Shown here: piece after piece, positions 24,432 through 33,176 of the stretch
Layout of the letters: each line of letters starts with the position of its first letter
Position numbering within the stretch: position 1 is the first letter of the stretch
NCBI RefSeq assembly: GCF_900107925.1
Contig: NZ_FNUJ01000020.1
Coordinates: 1-64,000, forward strand
From: Amycolatopsis pretoriensis
GTDB taxonomy: Bacteria > Actinomycetota > Actinomycetes > Mycobacteriales > Pseudonocardiaceae
Direction: 5' to 3'
Length of the DNA stretch: 64,000 bases
Notes under the pieces: model-generated
The model's database searches: none
What the model saw: only the letters and a program-made list of their open reading frames with translations
What the model was told of the DNA's origin: nothing
Program-made: the position numbers and the translations under genes

Positions 24432-25423
24432 CCCTCGCCGACTTCCCCCGCTACCCCCTGCTGTTCGGCCCGTCGCCGGTGCACCCCCTGGAGCGGCTCA
24501 CGAAGCACCTCGGCGGCGCGAACGTCTGGGCCAAGCGCGAGGACGTCAACTCCGGCCTCGCCTACGGCGGGAACAAGACCCGCAAGCTCGAATACCTCGT
24601 CGCGGACGCGCTGAAAGAAGGGGCCGACACGCTCGTCTCCATCGGCGGCGTCCAGTCCAACCACACCCGGCAGGTCGCGGCCGCCGCGGCGCGGGCCGGC
24701 CTCAAGGCCGTGCTCGTGCAGGAAAGCTGGGTCGACTGGCACGACCCGCTCTACGACAAGGTCGGCAACATCCAGCTCTCGCGCATCCTCGGCGCGGACG
24801 TCCGGCTCGTCGACGCCGGCTTCGGCATCGGGTTCAAGCAGGCGTGGGAGGACGCGGTCGCCGAGATCGAAGCGAACGGCGGGAAGCCGTACGCCATCCC
24901 CGCCGGCGCGTCGGACCACCGGCTCGGCGGCCTCGGGTTCGCGAACTGGATCGTCGAACTCGAAGCCCAGGAAGAACAACTGGGCGTCTTCTTCGACACC
25001 GTGATCGTCTGCTCGGTCACCGGCAGCACCCAGGGCGGGATGGTCGCCGGGGTGGCCGGCAACAAGAACCGCCGCATCCTCGGCATCGACGCCTCCGCGA
25101 AGCCCGACGAGACCCGCGAACAGATCACGCGCATCGCGCGCAACACCGCCGGACTGATCGGCGCCGGCGAGATCCCCGAGGTCGAACTGGACGACCGCTA
25201 CCACGCCGGGATCTACGGCATCCCCGACAAGTCCACTGTGGACGCGATCGAGACGTGCGCCCGGTTGGAGGGCATGATCACCGACCCGGTGTACGAGGGC
25301 AAGTCGATGGCCGCGCTGATCGACCTCGTCGGCCGAGGGGAAATCGGCAAGGACTCGAACGTCCTCTACGCCCACCTCGGCGGGCAGCCCGCCCTCAACG
25401 GCTACACGAGCGTCCTGGGCTGA
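24428..25423 (+). CDS. acdS: 1-aminocyclopropane-1-carboxylate deaminase
   Basis: This 331-aa PLP enzyme opens the ring of ACC, the plant ethylene precursor, giving 2-oxobutyrate and ammonia. The PLP lysine lies in AYGGNKTRKLEYL (K50), and QSNHTRQVAAAA and the phosphate-binding GSTQGGM loop are present. Residues that separate true ACC deaminases from D-cysteine desulfhydrases, the glutamate in VYEGKS and the leucine in YAHLGG, are of the deaminase type. Fused by overlap to the GntR gene, so probably substrate-induced. It suggests plant-associated or soil growth on ACC or related amino acids. Confidence 0.9.
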   Translation: MTLADFPRYPLLFGPSPVHPLERLTKHLGGANVWAKREDVNSGLAYGGNKTRKLEYLVADALKEGADTLVSIGGVQSNHTRQVAAAAARAGLKAVLVQESWVDWHDPLYDKVGNIQLSRILGADVRLVDAGFGIGFKQAWEDAVAEIEANGGKPYAIPAGASDHRLGGLGFANWIVELEAQEEQLGVFFDTVIVCSVTGSTQGGMVAGVAGNKNRRILGIDASAKPDETREQITRIARNTAGLIGAGEIPEVELDDRYHAGIYGIPDKSTVDAIETCARLEGMITDPVYEGKSMAALIDLVGRGEIGKDSNVLYAHLGGQPALNGYTSVLG

Positions 25424-25424
25424 C

Positions 25425-25452
25425 CCCTGGGGCCGGGGAACCGGCCCCAGGG
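25425..25452. terminator. bidirectional terminator between acdS and ridA
   Basis: A perfect 12-bp stem CCCTGGGGCCGG (25425-25436) / CCGGCCCCAGGG (25441-25452) has a GGAA tetraloop. It fills the gap between two convergent stop codons. Confidence 0.9.
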
Positions 25453-25458
25453 AACACG

Positions 25459-25842
25459 TCAGTCCAGCACGCAGAGCACGTCGATCTCGACGAGGAGCTC
25501 GCCCGGCAGGCCGACGTACACCGTCGTGCGGGCGGCGTGCGGCGCGTCGCCGATCAGCTCGTTGTAGACCTCGTTGAAGGGCGCGAAGTGCGCGGTGTCG
25601 GTCAGGTACACCCGGACCATGATCGCGTCCGCGAGGCTCGAGCCCGCCTCCGCCAGCACGGCCTCGATGTTCTTGAACGTCTGCCGCGTCTGGCCGACGA
25701 CGTCGTCGCCGACGATCTCGTTCGTGGCCGGGTCGAACCCGACCTGGCCGGCGACCTGCAGCAGGTTCCCCTTGCGGACGGCCTGCGAGAACTTCGCCGG
25801 CGGCTTCGGCGCGTTCTCGGTGGAAACTGCCGTCTTGCTCAT
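25459..25842 (-). CDS. RidA family enamine/imine deaminase
   Basis: This 127-aa protein belongs to the RidA (YjgF/UK114) family, trimers that hydrolyse reactive enamines and imines such as 2-aminoacrylate released by PLP dehydratases. Family features: KFSQAVRKGNLLQVAGQVGFDP near the start, QTRQTFKNIEAVLAEAGSSLADAIMVRVYLTD, and the C-terminal LPGELLVEIDVLCVL. In the standard RidA the active arginine sits in the position of R(T/V)YLTD here. ATG 25842 shares a base with the iclR stop. Position in a PLP-enzyme gene cluster suggests it disposes of intermediates made by the deaminase at 27685. Confidence 0.92.
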   Translation of the reverse strand: MSKTAVSTENAPKPPAKFSQAVRKGNLLQVAGQVGFDPATNEIVGDDVVGQTRQTFKNIEAVLAEAGSSLADAIMVRVYLTDTAHFAPFNEVYNELIGDAPHAARTTVYVGLPGELLVEIDVLCVLD

Positions 25843-26600
25843 CAGTGCCCCTTTCCGTTCTCCGTCCATCCACTGTGGACGGAAGCTTCCGTGGTCGCGG
25901 CGCGCAGGTCCGGCACCAGCGCGAGCAGGCCTTCGTAGTCGAGCAGCACCTTCGGCACCGACATCGAAGCGGCGGCCAGCACTTCGCCGTCCGCCCCGCG
26001 GACCGGCGCGGCGATGCAGTGGATGAAGTCTTCGTGCTCGGCGTTGTCGACGGCGTACCCGAGCCGCGCGACGCGGTCCAGCTCCGCCAGGAAGTCCGCG
26101 GCCGAGGTGATCGTGTTCGGCGTCCGCACCGGGTACTCGATCGACCGCGCGATCTCCTCGCGGCGGGCCTTCGGCATCGCCGCGACCAGCACTTTCCCCA
26201 CCGCTGTGCAGTGCAGCGGCGCCCGTTTGCCGACGCGCGAGTACATCCGGACCGAGTGCCGGCCCTCGTACTTGTCGATGTAGACGACTTCGCCGTCGTC
26301 GTAGCTGGCCAGGTGCACGGTGTGGCCGGTGCGCGCGTTGAGCGCGGCCAGCGCGGGCTGGGCGCTGCGCCGGACGTCGATCGAGTCGAGCGCCTGGTTG
26401 GCCAGGTCGAACATCGCGCTGCCCAGCCGGTAGTACCGAGCGCCTTCGCGGCGGACGAAGTGGTGCTGCTCGAGCGTGCGCAGCAGCCGCAGCACGGTCG
26501 ACTTGTGCACGCCGATCTCCTCGGCGAGGTCGTCGAGGGTGCGCGCGTCCTTCGCGATCGAGTTCAGCAGCGTCAGCGCGCGGTCCAGGCTTTGGCTCAC
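25842..26600 (-). CDS. IclR family regulator
   Basis: This 252-aa regulator has the IclR winged helix (SLDRALTLLNSIAKDARTLDDLAEEIGVHKSTVLRLLRTLEQHHFV, residues 3-50). The GAF-like effector domain contains RAPLHCTAVGKVLVAAM and a DNAEHEDFIHCIAAPV stretch. GTG 26600 overlaps the kinase stop (GTGA). It sits between pfkB and ridA and is transcribed away from the deaminase/deacylase/GntP operon. The three GTTGC half-sites at 27645-27670 in the divergent promoter are the best candidate operator. Confidence 0.93.
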   Translation of the reverse strand: MSQSLDRALTLLNSIAKDARTLDDLAEEIGVHKSTVLRLLRTLEQHHFVRREGARYYRLGSAMFDLANQALDSIDVRRSAQPALAALNARTGHTVHLASYDDGEVVYIDKYEGRHSVRMYSRVGKRAPLHCTAVGKVLVAAMPKARREEIARSIEYPVRTPNTITSAADFLAELDRVARLGYAVDNAEHEDFIHCIAAPVRGADGEVLAAASMSVPKVLLDYEGLLALVPDLRAATTEASVHSGWTENGKGH

Positions 26601-27571
26601 GTCCGCACCAGCCCCTCTCCGGTCAGCCGGGCCGAACGCCATTCGTCCGGGTCCGCCTGCAGCAGGCTATCCACCACCGGACGCGGCAGGGGCACCCCGA
26701 CGTCGTCGTGGGTGAGCAGGGTGACCGCGGCTTGCAGATGCCCCTGCCGCAACCGTTCCAAAGGCGAGGCGCCGCGCAGGGTGGCGGCGAGGAAGCCCGC
26801 GGCGAACGCGTCGCCGGCGCCGACCGGCTCGACGACGTCGACCTTCAGCGCGGGCGCGAACAGCGGCTCGCCCTCGACCAGCGTCGCGCCGCGTTCGCCG
26901 TGCTTGACGACCAGCGTGCGCGGCCCGGGCAGCAGGGCCCGCAGCTCGGCGGGGTCCCCGGTCCCCCAGACGTGCTGGGCCTCGTCGTCGCCGGTCAGGA
27001 CGATGTCGGCCTGCCCGGCCAGTTCGGCGAGCAGACGCGGGTCGCGGCCCGCCCAGAGCGCGGGGCGCAGGTTGACGTCGAAGGAGATCAGCCGGTCACC
27101 GCGGGGCAGCGCCAGCAGCGCGCGCACCAGCGCGAGGCAGCTGCCGGACAACGCCGGGGTGATACCGGACAGGTGCAGCACGCGGACGCCGTCGAGGTCG
27201 AGCCGCTCCAGCAGCGACGGGTCCAGCGCCGACGCCGCCGAGCCCGCCCGGTAGTAGCGCACCGGGCTGCCGCCGGCGCCGCTTTCCTTGACGTAGAGCC
27301 CGGTCGGGCGCGTCGGGTCGACGACGCACGCGCTGACGTCGACGCCGTGGGAAGCGACCTCCCGCAGCATCGCCCGGCCGAACGGGTCGTCGCCGACCGC
27401 GCTGACCCAGCCGCTGCGCACGCCCAGCGTCGGCAGGTTGCAGGCCACGTTCGACTCGGCGCCGCCGATCGTGCGCACCCACCGCTTCACCTCGTCCGGC
27501 GGGCCGGGCTCGGCGGGCACGAACAGCGCCATCGTTTCGCCGATACACAGCACCTCGGGCCCGCTCGTCAC
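26597..27571 (-). CDS. PfkB family sugar kinase (KDG kinase-like)
   Basis: This 324-aa ribokinase-family enzyme carries the N-terminal GGAESNVACNLPTLG motif and the C-terminal ATP/catalytic signature VEPVGAGDAFAAGFLAATL. The overall pattern (CIGETMALFVP at the start, GLYVKE, RYYRAGSAAS) resembles 2-keto-3-deoxygluconate kinases. The substrate is unproven: in this cluster of N-acyl-D-amino acid genes it could serve a different keto-sugar. GTG 27571; first gene of the minus-strand kinase-iclR-ridA operon. Confidence 0.88.
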   Translation of the reverse strand: MTSGPEVLCIGETMALFVPAEPGPPDEVKRWVRTIGGAESNVACNLPTLGVRSGWVSAVGDDPFGRAMLREVASHGVDVSACVVDPTRPTGLYVKESGAGGSPVRYYRAGSAASALDPSLLERLDLDGVRVLHLSGITPALSGSCLALVRALLALPRGDRLISFDVNLRPALWAGRDPRLLAELAGQADIVLTGDDEAQHVWGTGDPAELRALLPGPRTLVVKHGERGATLVEGEPLFAPALKVDVVEPVGAGDAFAAGFLAATLRGASPLERLRQGHLQAAVTLLTHDDVGVPLPRPVVDSLLQADPDEWRSARLTGEGLVRT

Positions 27572-27644
27572 TTTCCGTCTCCCCTGTCCGTCACCCCGTT
27601 GACCTGTGGCGACCCGGATGCTACACCTATGGCACTCAAAATGC

Positions 27645-27670
27645 GCAACAGTCGTTGCAACATACGCAAC
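27645..27670. promoter_or_regulatory. candidate IclR operator: three GTTGC half-sites
   Basis: Between the divergent operons, GCAAC (27645-27649), GTTGC (27654-27658) and GCAAC (27666-27670) form two overlapping inverted repeats with spacers of 4 and 7 bases. IclR proteins often bind such repeated half-sites as tetramers. The assignment to the neighbouring IclR protein is inference. Confidence 0.55.
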
Positions 27671-27684
27671 CGAGGTCGCCGCCG

Positions 27685-28992
27685 ATGAATGAACCCGCCG
27701 CTTGCACCATGAACACCGCCGCGCTCGACACGCTCCGCCAGGAGCGGGTCGACTGGCGCTTCCGCTCGGCTGCCCCCGCCCTGACCGGGCTCACCCTGGA
27801 CGAGGCCGCGGACCGCCGGCTCAACCTCTTCACCGACGGGTTCTTCGCACCCTTCGTCGTCCTCGACGAAGAAGCGCTCGAACACAACCTGCGGACCATG
27901 GCCGCCTGGTGCGCCGCCCGCGGCGTCGTGCTCGCCCCGCACGGCAAGACGACCATGGCACCGCAGCTCTTCGCGCGCCAGATCGAGCACGGCGCCTGGG
28001 GCGTGACCTGCGCGAACGCCGGACACCTGCGGATCTACCGCGCGTTCGGCGTCTCGCGGATCCTGCTCGCCAACCAGTTCCTGGACCCGGCCGGCCTGCG
28101 CTGGCTGGCCGCCGAGCTGGCCGCGGACCCCGCGTTCGAGTTCGTCTGCTGGGTCGACTCGGTCCGCGGCGTCGAGCTCATGACCGAAGCCCTCGCGGGC
28201 AGCGAACGCCCGGTGGACGTCCTGCTCGAACTCGGCGCCGACGGCGGCCGCACGGGCGTGCGCGACACCGCGACCGCCTGGGCCGTCGCCGAAGCCGTGG
28301 ACGCCAGCCCGGTCCTGCGGCTGCGCGGCACCGGCGGGTACGAAGGCGCGCTCTCCCACCACACCGACGAAGCCGCGCTCGCCCTGATCAGCTCCTATGT
28401 GGACGGTCTGCGCGACCTCGCGATCGCGTTCGCGGACAAGGGACTGCTCGACGGGCAGGTCATCGTCACCGCCGGCGGCAGCGCGTACTTCGACCAGGTC
28501 GCCAACGAGCTGACCAAGCCGTGGCCGGCCGGGCTCGACGTGCTGCCGGTGCTGCGCAGCGGCGCCTACGTCACCCACGACGACGGTTTCTACCGCGAAA
28601 TCTCCCCGCTCGGCGACCACCCGCGCATCGACGGCGTCGCGTCGTTCCGGCCCGCCCTGCGTGCCTGGGCGCAGGTGACGTCGAAGCCGTCGGACGAGCT
28701 CGCGCTGCTGACCATCGGCAAGCGTGACGCGTCCTTCGACGAGGGCATGCCCGAGCCGCAGCTGCGCCGGACCCCGAACGGGCCCGCCGAGCCGCTCGAA
28801 GGCCACGTCGTCGCGAAGATGAACGACCAGCACGCCTTCCTCACGCTGCCCGCCGGCTCGCCGGTCGAGGTGGGCGACTGGGTCGGGCTCGGCCTGTCGC
28901 ACCCGTGCACGGTGTTCGACAAGTGGCCGCTGCTGCCGGTGACCGCCGCCGACGGCGAAACCGTCGTCGACCTCGTGCGGACGTGGTTCTGA
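27685..28992 (+). CDS. PLP amino acid deaminase (D-serine dehydratase / alanine-racemase-fold)
   Basis: This 435-aa protein has a fold-type III PLP barrel at the N terminus (FVVLDEEALEHNLRTMAAWCAARGVVLAPHGKTTMAP; the lysine of PHGKT should bind PLP). Its C-terminal domain has the His/Cys metal-like site of eukaryote-type D-serine dehydratases and D-threonine aldolases (VVAKMNDQHAFLTLP and VGLGLSHPCTVFD). It probably deaminates a D-amino acid released by the next gene's product. Start ATG 27685 has GAGGT nine bases upstream; ATG 27709 is possible. Its stop overlaps the deacylase start (TGATG). Confidence 0.85.
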   Translation: MNEPAACTMNTAALDTLRQERVDWRFRSAAPALTGLTLDEAADRRLNLFTDGFFAPFVVLDEEALEHNLRTMAAWCAARGVVLAPHGKTTMAPQLFARQIEHGAWGVTCANAGHLRIYRAFGVSRILLANQFLDPAGLRWLAAELAADPAFEFVCWVDSVRGVELMTEALAGSERPVDVLLELGADGGRTGVRDTATAWAVAEAVDASPVLRLRGTGGYEGALSHHTDEAALALISSYVDGLRDLAIAFADKGLLDGQVIVTAGGSAYFDQVANELTKPWPAGLDVLPVLRSGAYVTHDDGFYREISPLGDHPRIDGVASFRPALRAWAQVTSKPSDELALLTIGKRDASFDEGMPEPQLRRTPNGPAEPLEGHVVAKMNDQHAFLTLPAGSPVEVGDWVGLGLSHPCTVFDKWPLLPVTAADGETVVDLVRTWF

Positions 28993-30587
28993 TGGACGTC
29001 GTCGTCAAGAACGCGCTGGTCGCGGACGGCACCGGCGAGCCCCTCGCCCGCCACGACGTCGGGATCACCGACGGGCGGATCGCGGAGGTCGCCGAGGCCG
29101 GGTCGCTCACCGGCGGCCGGACGATCGACGCGGACGGCCTGGTGCTCGCGCCCGGGTTCATCGACATGCACTCGCACTCCGACCTGCAGCTGCTGGCCAA
29201 TCCGGACCACCCGGCCAAGATCACGCAGGGCGTCACGACCGAGGTGCTCGGGCAGGACGGGCTGTCGTACGCGCCGGTGGACGACACGGTGCTCGAAGCG
29301 CTGCGGCAGCAGCTGGCCGGCTGGAACGACGACCCGGCCGGCTTCGACTGGAACTGGCGCTCGGTCGGCGAGTACCTCGACCGCCTCGACCAGGGCGTCG
29401 CGGTCAACGCGGCCTACCTGGTGCCGCAGGGCACGGTCCGGATGCTCACCGTCGGCTGGGACGACCGCCCGGCGACCGACGCCGAGCTGACGCGGATGAA
29501 GGAACTCGTCGCCACCGGCTTGGACGAGGGCGCGATGGGCATGTCGTCGGGCCTGACCTACACCCCGGGGATGTACGCCGAGACGAGCGAACTGGTCGAG
29601 CTGTGCCGCGTGGTCGGCGAGGGTGGTGGCTTCTACAGCCCGCACCACCGCAGCTACGGCAAAGGCGCGCTCGAGGCGTTCGCCGAGATGATCGACGTCA
29701 GCCGGCGATCGGGCTGCCCGCTGCACCTCGCGCACGCGACGATGAACTTCTCGGTGAACAAGGGCAAGGCGCCCGACCTGCTGAAGCTCCTCGACGACGC
29801 GCTCGACGACGGCTGCGACATCTCCCTCGACACCTACCCGTACCTGCCGGGCGCGACCTACCTCTCCGCGCTGCTGCCGAGCTGGGCCACCGAAGGCGGA
29901 CTGGACGCCACTCTCGCCCGGCTGTCCGATGTGGACGAACGCGAGCGGATCCGCGCCGAGATCGAAGAGTCCGGTTCGGACGGTGCGCACGGCGTCCCGA
30001 TCGACTGGGACGCCATCGAAATCAACGGCGTCCGCCACGAGCACAACAACCACCTCGTCGGACACAGCGTCGCCGCGTCCGCGCGGACGCGGGGCACCGA
30101 ACCGGCGAAGCTGTACTTCGACACGCTCCTCGACGAAAAGCTCGGCACGTCGTGCCTGATGCACGTCGGGCACGAGGAGAACGTCCAGGCCATCATGCGG
30201 CACCGCACGCACACCGGCGGCAGCGACGGCCTCCTCGTCGGCGCCCGGCCGCACCCGCGCGCGTGGGGCACGTTCCCCCGCTACCTGGCCCGGTACGTCC
30301 GCGAGCTGGGCGTGCTGGACCTGGCCGAGTGCGTGGCCCACCTGACCGGACGGGCCGCCCGGCGGCTGCGCCTGGCCGACCGCGGGCTGGTGCGCGCCGG
30401 GTACGCCGCCGACCTGGTGCTGTTCGACCCGGACGCGGTCGCCGACACCGCCACCTTCGACGACCCGCGGCAGCCCGCCGCGGGCATCACCCACGTCTTC
30501 GTCAACGGCGTCGCCGCCCTCGACGACGGCCGTCCCACCGGCGCCCTCGCCGGCCACTCCCTGCGCAACCCCCGGAGAGCCCGATGA
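28992..30587 (+). CDS. N-acyl-D-amino-acid deacylase (D-aminoacylase)
   Basis: This 531-aa amidohydrolase has the metal-binding FIDMHSHSDLQLL motif near residue 57. LDTYPYLPGAT, the SDGLLVGARPHPRAWGTFPRYL segment and the C-terminal small beta domain (GYAADLVLFDPDAVAD) are all typical of D-aminoacylases. It should release D-amino acids from N-acyl forms. Overlaps both neighbours (TGATG, ATGA). Together the genes suggest import of N-acyl-D-amino acids (GntP-type carrier), deacylation, then deamination with RidA clearing the unstable enamine; this pathway is inference. Confidence 0.92.
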   Translation: MDVVVKNALVADGTGEPLARHDVGITDGRIAEVAEAGSLTGGRTIDADGLVLAPGFIDMHSHSDLQLLANPDHPAKITQGVTTEVLGQDGLSYAPVDDTVLEALRQQLAGWNDDPAGFDWNWRSVGEYLDRLDQGVAVNAAYLVPQGTVRMLTVGWDDRPATDAELTRMKELVATGLDEGAMGMSSGLTYTPGMYAETSELVELCRVVGEGGGFYSPHHRSYGKGALEAFAEMIDVSRRSGCPLHLAHATMNFSVNKGKAPDLLKLLDDALDDGCDISLDTYPYLPGATYLSALLPSWATEGGLDATLARLSDVDERERIRAEIEESGSDGAHGVPIDWDAIEINGVRHEHNNHLVGHSVAASARTRGTEPAKLYFDTLLDEKLGTSCLMHVGHEENVQAIMRHRTHTGGSDGLLVGARPHPRAWGTFPRYLARYVRELGVLDLAECVAHLTGRAARRLRLADRGLVRAGYAADLVLFDPDAVADTATFDDPRQPAAGITHVFVNGVAALDDGRPTGALAGHSLRNPRRAR

Positions 30588-31972
30588 TCCACTGGCTGCA
30601 ACACACCACGGGCGGGCTGCTCACGCTCGCCGCCGTCTCGATCGCCGTCCTGTTGCTGCTGATCGTCAAGCTGAAGATCGAGCCGTTCATCGCGCTGATC
30701 GTCGTGGGCCTGCTCACCGCGCTGGCCGCCGGCCTGCCGGTCGGGACGATCGTCGGCACCGCGCAGAAGTCGTCGGACTCCTTGCTGGAAAAGGGGTTCG
30801 GCAGCATCCTCGGGCACATCACGGCGATCATCGGGCTCGGCACGCTGCTCGGGTCGATCCTGGAACGCTCGGGTGGCGCGAAGGTGCTCACCGGCGCGCT
30901 GCTGCGGGCGTTCGGCGAGAAGCGGGCGCCGCTGGCGATGGGTGTCGCCGGGTTCATCTTCGGCATCCCGGTGTTCTTCGACATCGGCATCTTCGTCCTG
31001 GCACCGCTGGTGTACGTCGCCGCGAAGCAGGGAAAGCGCTCCCTCGTGCTGTACGCGATGCCGCTGATCGCCGGTCTGTCGATCACGCACGCCTTCCTGC
31101 CGCCGCACCCGGGTCCGGTCGCCGCGGCCGGTCTGCTGCACGTCGAGCTCGGCTGGATCATCCTGATGGGCCTGGCGTGCGGCATCCCCGCGTTCCTGAT
31201 CGGCGGCGTGGCCTACGCGACCTGGATCGGCAAGCGCATCGACGTCGCCGTGCCCGAAGAGATGATCGTCGCCGAGGAGGAGGGCGAGCAGGAGGAGAAC
31301 GTGCCGTCGCTGGCGCTGGTCGGCTCGATCATCGCGGTGCCGCTGGTGCTGATCCTGGCCGGCACGTTCGGCAGCATCTGGCTGCCGAAGGGCTCCGCGC
31401 TCTCGGGAGTCGCCGCGTTCATCGGCACTCCGGCGGTGGCCCTGACCGTCGCCGTGCTGCTCGCGTCCTGGCTGCTCGGGCTGCGCCGCGGGTTCACCGG
31501 CAAGGACCTCAACGAGCTGGCCGCGAAGTCGCTGCGGCCGGTCGCGATGATCCTGCTGGTCGTCGGCGCGGGCGCGTTCTTCGGCGCGGTGCTGTCGGCC
31601 ACCGGCATCGGCAAGGCCGTCGCCGACTCGCTGCACGACGCCGGGCTGCCGGTGCTGCTCGCGGCGTACGTCATCAGCTGCGGCATGCGCATCGCGCAGG
31701 GTTCGGCCACCGTCGCCATCGTGACCACGAGCGGGATCATCGCGCCGACCGTGGCGCAGCTCGGGTACTCGCAGGTGCAGCTGGCCTTGCTGGTCATGGC
31801 GATCTCGGCCGGGTCGATCATCGCCTCGCACGTCAACGACGGCGGCTTCTGGATCGTTTCGCGGTACTTCAACATGAGCGTCATGCAGACGCTGAAGTCC
31901 TGGACCGCGCTGGAAACCGTGCTTTCCGTTTCCGGATTCGGGGTTTCGGCATTGCTCATGGCCGTGGTCTAG
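30584..31972 (+). CDS. GntP family transporter
   Basis: This 462-aa membrane protein with about 12 predicted spans belongs to the gluconate/D-serine GntP family: early GLPVGTIVGTAQKSSDSLLEKGFGSILGHI, then GIPVFFDIGIFVLAPLV, FLPPHPGPVAAAGLL, and GMRIAQGSATVAIVTTSGIIAPT near the C terminus. Members take up gluconate, ketogluconates or D-serine with protons. Gene context points to a D-amino acid or an N-acyl derivative. ATG 30584 overlaps the deacylase stop. Its last codons and TAG stop lie inside a DasR-type site and promoter serving the next operon. Confidence 0.92.
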   Translation: MIHWLQHTTGGLLTLAAVSIAVLLLLIVKLKIEPFIALIVVGLLTALAAGLPVGTIVGTAQKSSDSLLEKGFGSILGHITAIIGLGTLLGSILERSGGAKVLTGALLRAFGEKRAPLAMGVAGFIFGIPVFFDIGIFVLAPLVYVAAKQGKRSLVLYAMPLIAGLSITHAFLPPHPGPVAAAGLLHVELGWIILMGLACGIPAFLIGGVAYATWIGKRIDVAVPEEMIVAEEEGEQEENVPSLALVGSIIAVPLVLILAGTFGSIWLPKGSALSGVAAFIGTPAVALTVAVLLASWLLGLRRGFTGKDLNELAAKSLRPVAMILLVVGAGAFFGAVLSATGIGKAVADSLHDAGLPVLLAAYVISCGMRIAQGSATVAIVTTSGIIAPTVAQLGYSQVQLALLVMAISAGSIIASHVNDGGFWIVSRYFNMSVMQTLKSWTALETVLSVSGFGVSALLMAVV

Positions 31973-31980
31973 ACCATACT
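31952..31980 (+). promoter_or_regulatory. promoter with DasR response element (dre)
   Basis: The perfect palindrome TGGTCTAGACCA (31965-31976) matches the core of the dre consensus recognised by the GlcNAc regulator DasR. It lies in a promoter read as -35 TTGCTC (31952-31957), a 17-base spacer and -10 CATACT (31975-31980), so bound DasR would block it. The site overlaps the 3' end of the GntP gene, including its stop codon, and lies 39 bases before the lactonase operon. DasR itself is not in the window. Confidence 0.85.
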
Positions 31981-32014
31981 GGAGGGAAGCCGCCGCCCGA
32001 ACCGTTGGGAGACA

Positions 32015-33145
32015 ATGATGACCGGACTTTCCCGTCGCACGTTCCTCGGCGCCGCCGCGGGCGCGAGTGCCGCCACCGTTCTCGGTGCGCAGCTCGCATC
32101 CGCGGCCACCACTTCGAAGGGCTGCATCGCCGGAGGAACCGTGTACATCGGCAGTTACACCAGCGGGGCGGGCGGCCACGGCCTCGACGTCTCGAGCCGG
32201 TCGGGCGCCACCCTGGGACCGGTGCGCACGGTGCCCGGCATCACCGACACGTCGTGGTTCGACCGCGGCGCCGACGGAAAGACGCTGTACGTCACCAACG
32301 AAGGTGACCCCAACGGGTACGTCTCGGCGTTGAACATCGCCGACGCGACGAATCCCAAGCTGCTCAACAAGGTTTCCTCGAAGGGCGGCGCGCCGACGCA
32401 CCTGAGCGTGCATTCGAGCCAGAAGTACGTGCTGGCGGCGAACTACAGCTCGGGCAGCGTCGTCGTGCTGCCGATCCTGGCCGGCGGCAAGCTCGGCGCG
32501 GCCACCGACCTGGTGACGCACAAGGCCTCCTCCGGGCAGGCCCACGCCCACCAGGTCGTCAACGACCCGACCGGGCGCTGGGTGCTGTCGGTCGACCTCG
32601 GCGCCGACTCGGTGTACGTCTACTCCCTCGACGTCGCCACCGGAAAGCTTTCGCTGCACCAGCAGCTGAAGCTGCCGGCCGGCGCCGGGCCGCGGCACCT
32701 CGCGTTCGACAAGACCGGGACGTTCGCCTACATCCTGCAGGAACTGCGCCCGGAGGTGACGGTCGCGAGCTGGGACGCGGCCACCGGGACGCTGAAGGCG
32801 CTTTCCGTCGTCCCGGCCGTGCCGCCGGGCAGCACCGGCGACCTGTTCCCGGGCGAGATCGCCCTGTCGAAGGACGGGAAGTTCGCCTACGCCACCGTCC
32901 GCGGGCCCAACACCCTGGCGACGTTCTCGGTCGCCGGTGACTCGCTGAAGCTGGTGTCCACTGTGTCCAGTGGCGGCAACTGGCCGCGGCACGTCGCCCT
33001 CGATCCGGGCGAGAACTGGTTCTACGTGTCGAACCAGCGGTCCGGCACCGTCACGTGGCTGCCGCGCGACCCGGCCACCGGCCTGCCCGGCGCGGTCGCC
33101 GGCAGCCTCGCGGTGCCCGACGTCAACTCGGTTCACTTCGCCTGA
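32015..33145 (+). CDS. secreted lactonase-family beta-propeller protein
   Basis: This 376-aa protein resembles the 6-phosphogluconolactonase (YbhE/Pgl) seven-bladed propeller family: repeated blades with GGAPTHLSVHSSQKYVLAANYSSGSV, GPRHLAFDKTGTFAYI, FPGEIALSKDGKFAYATVRGPNT and NWPRHVALDPGENWFYVSNQ. It carries a twin-arginine signal (SRRTFLG at 6-12, AxA cleavage near ASA), so it is exported folded. That argues against the cytosolic phosphogluconolactonase role and for an extracytoplasmic lactone or glycan role. ATG 32015 and 32018 are both possible, after TTGGGAGA. First gene behind the dre promoter. Confidence 0.85.
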   Translation: MMTGLSRRTFLGAAAGASAATVLGAQLASAATTSKGCIAGGTVYIGSYTSGAGGHGLDVSSRSGATLGPVRTVPGITDTSWFDRGADGKTLYVTNEGDPNGYVSALNIADATNPKLLNKVSSKGGAPTHLSVHSSQKYVLAANYSSGSVVVLPILAGGKLGAATDLVTHKASSGQAHAHQVVNDPTGRWVLSVDLGADSVYVYSLDVATGKLSLHQQLKLPAGAGPRHLAFDKTGTFAYILQELRPEVTVASWDAATGTLKALSVVPAVPPGSTGDLFPGEIALSKDGKFAYATVRGPNTLATFSVAGDSLKLVSTVSSGGNWPRHVALDPGENWFYVSNQRSGTVTWLPRDPATGLPGAVAGSLAVPDVNSVHFA

Positions 33146-33176
33146 CGCCGTTCGGGCACCCACTGGAGGATTCGTC

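Noticed and set aside
24428..25423. D-cysteine desulfhydrase instead of ACC deaminase
   Set aside because: The Glu in VYEGKS and Leu in AHLGG are the residues found in true ACC deaminases; desulfhydrases have Ser/Thr there.
32015..33145. Cytosolic 6-phosphogluconolactonase
   Set aside because: A twin-arginine signal peptide marks it as exported, so the pentose phosphate role is unlikely.
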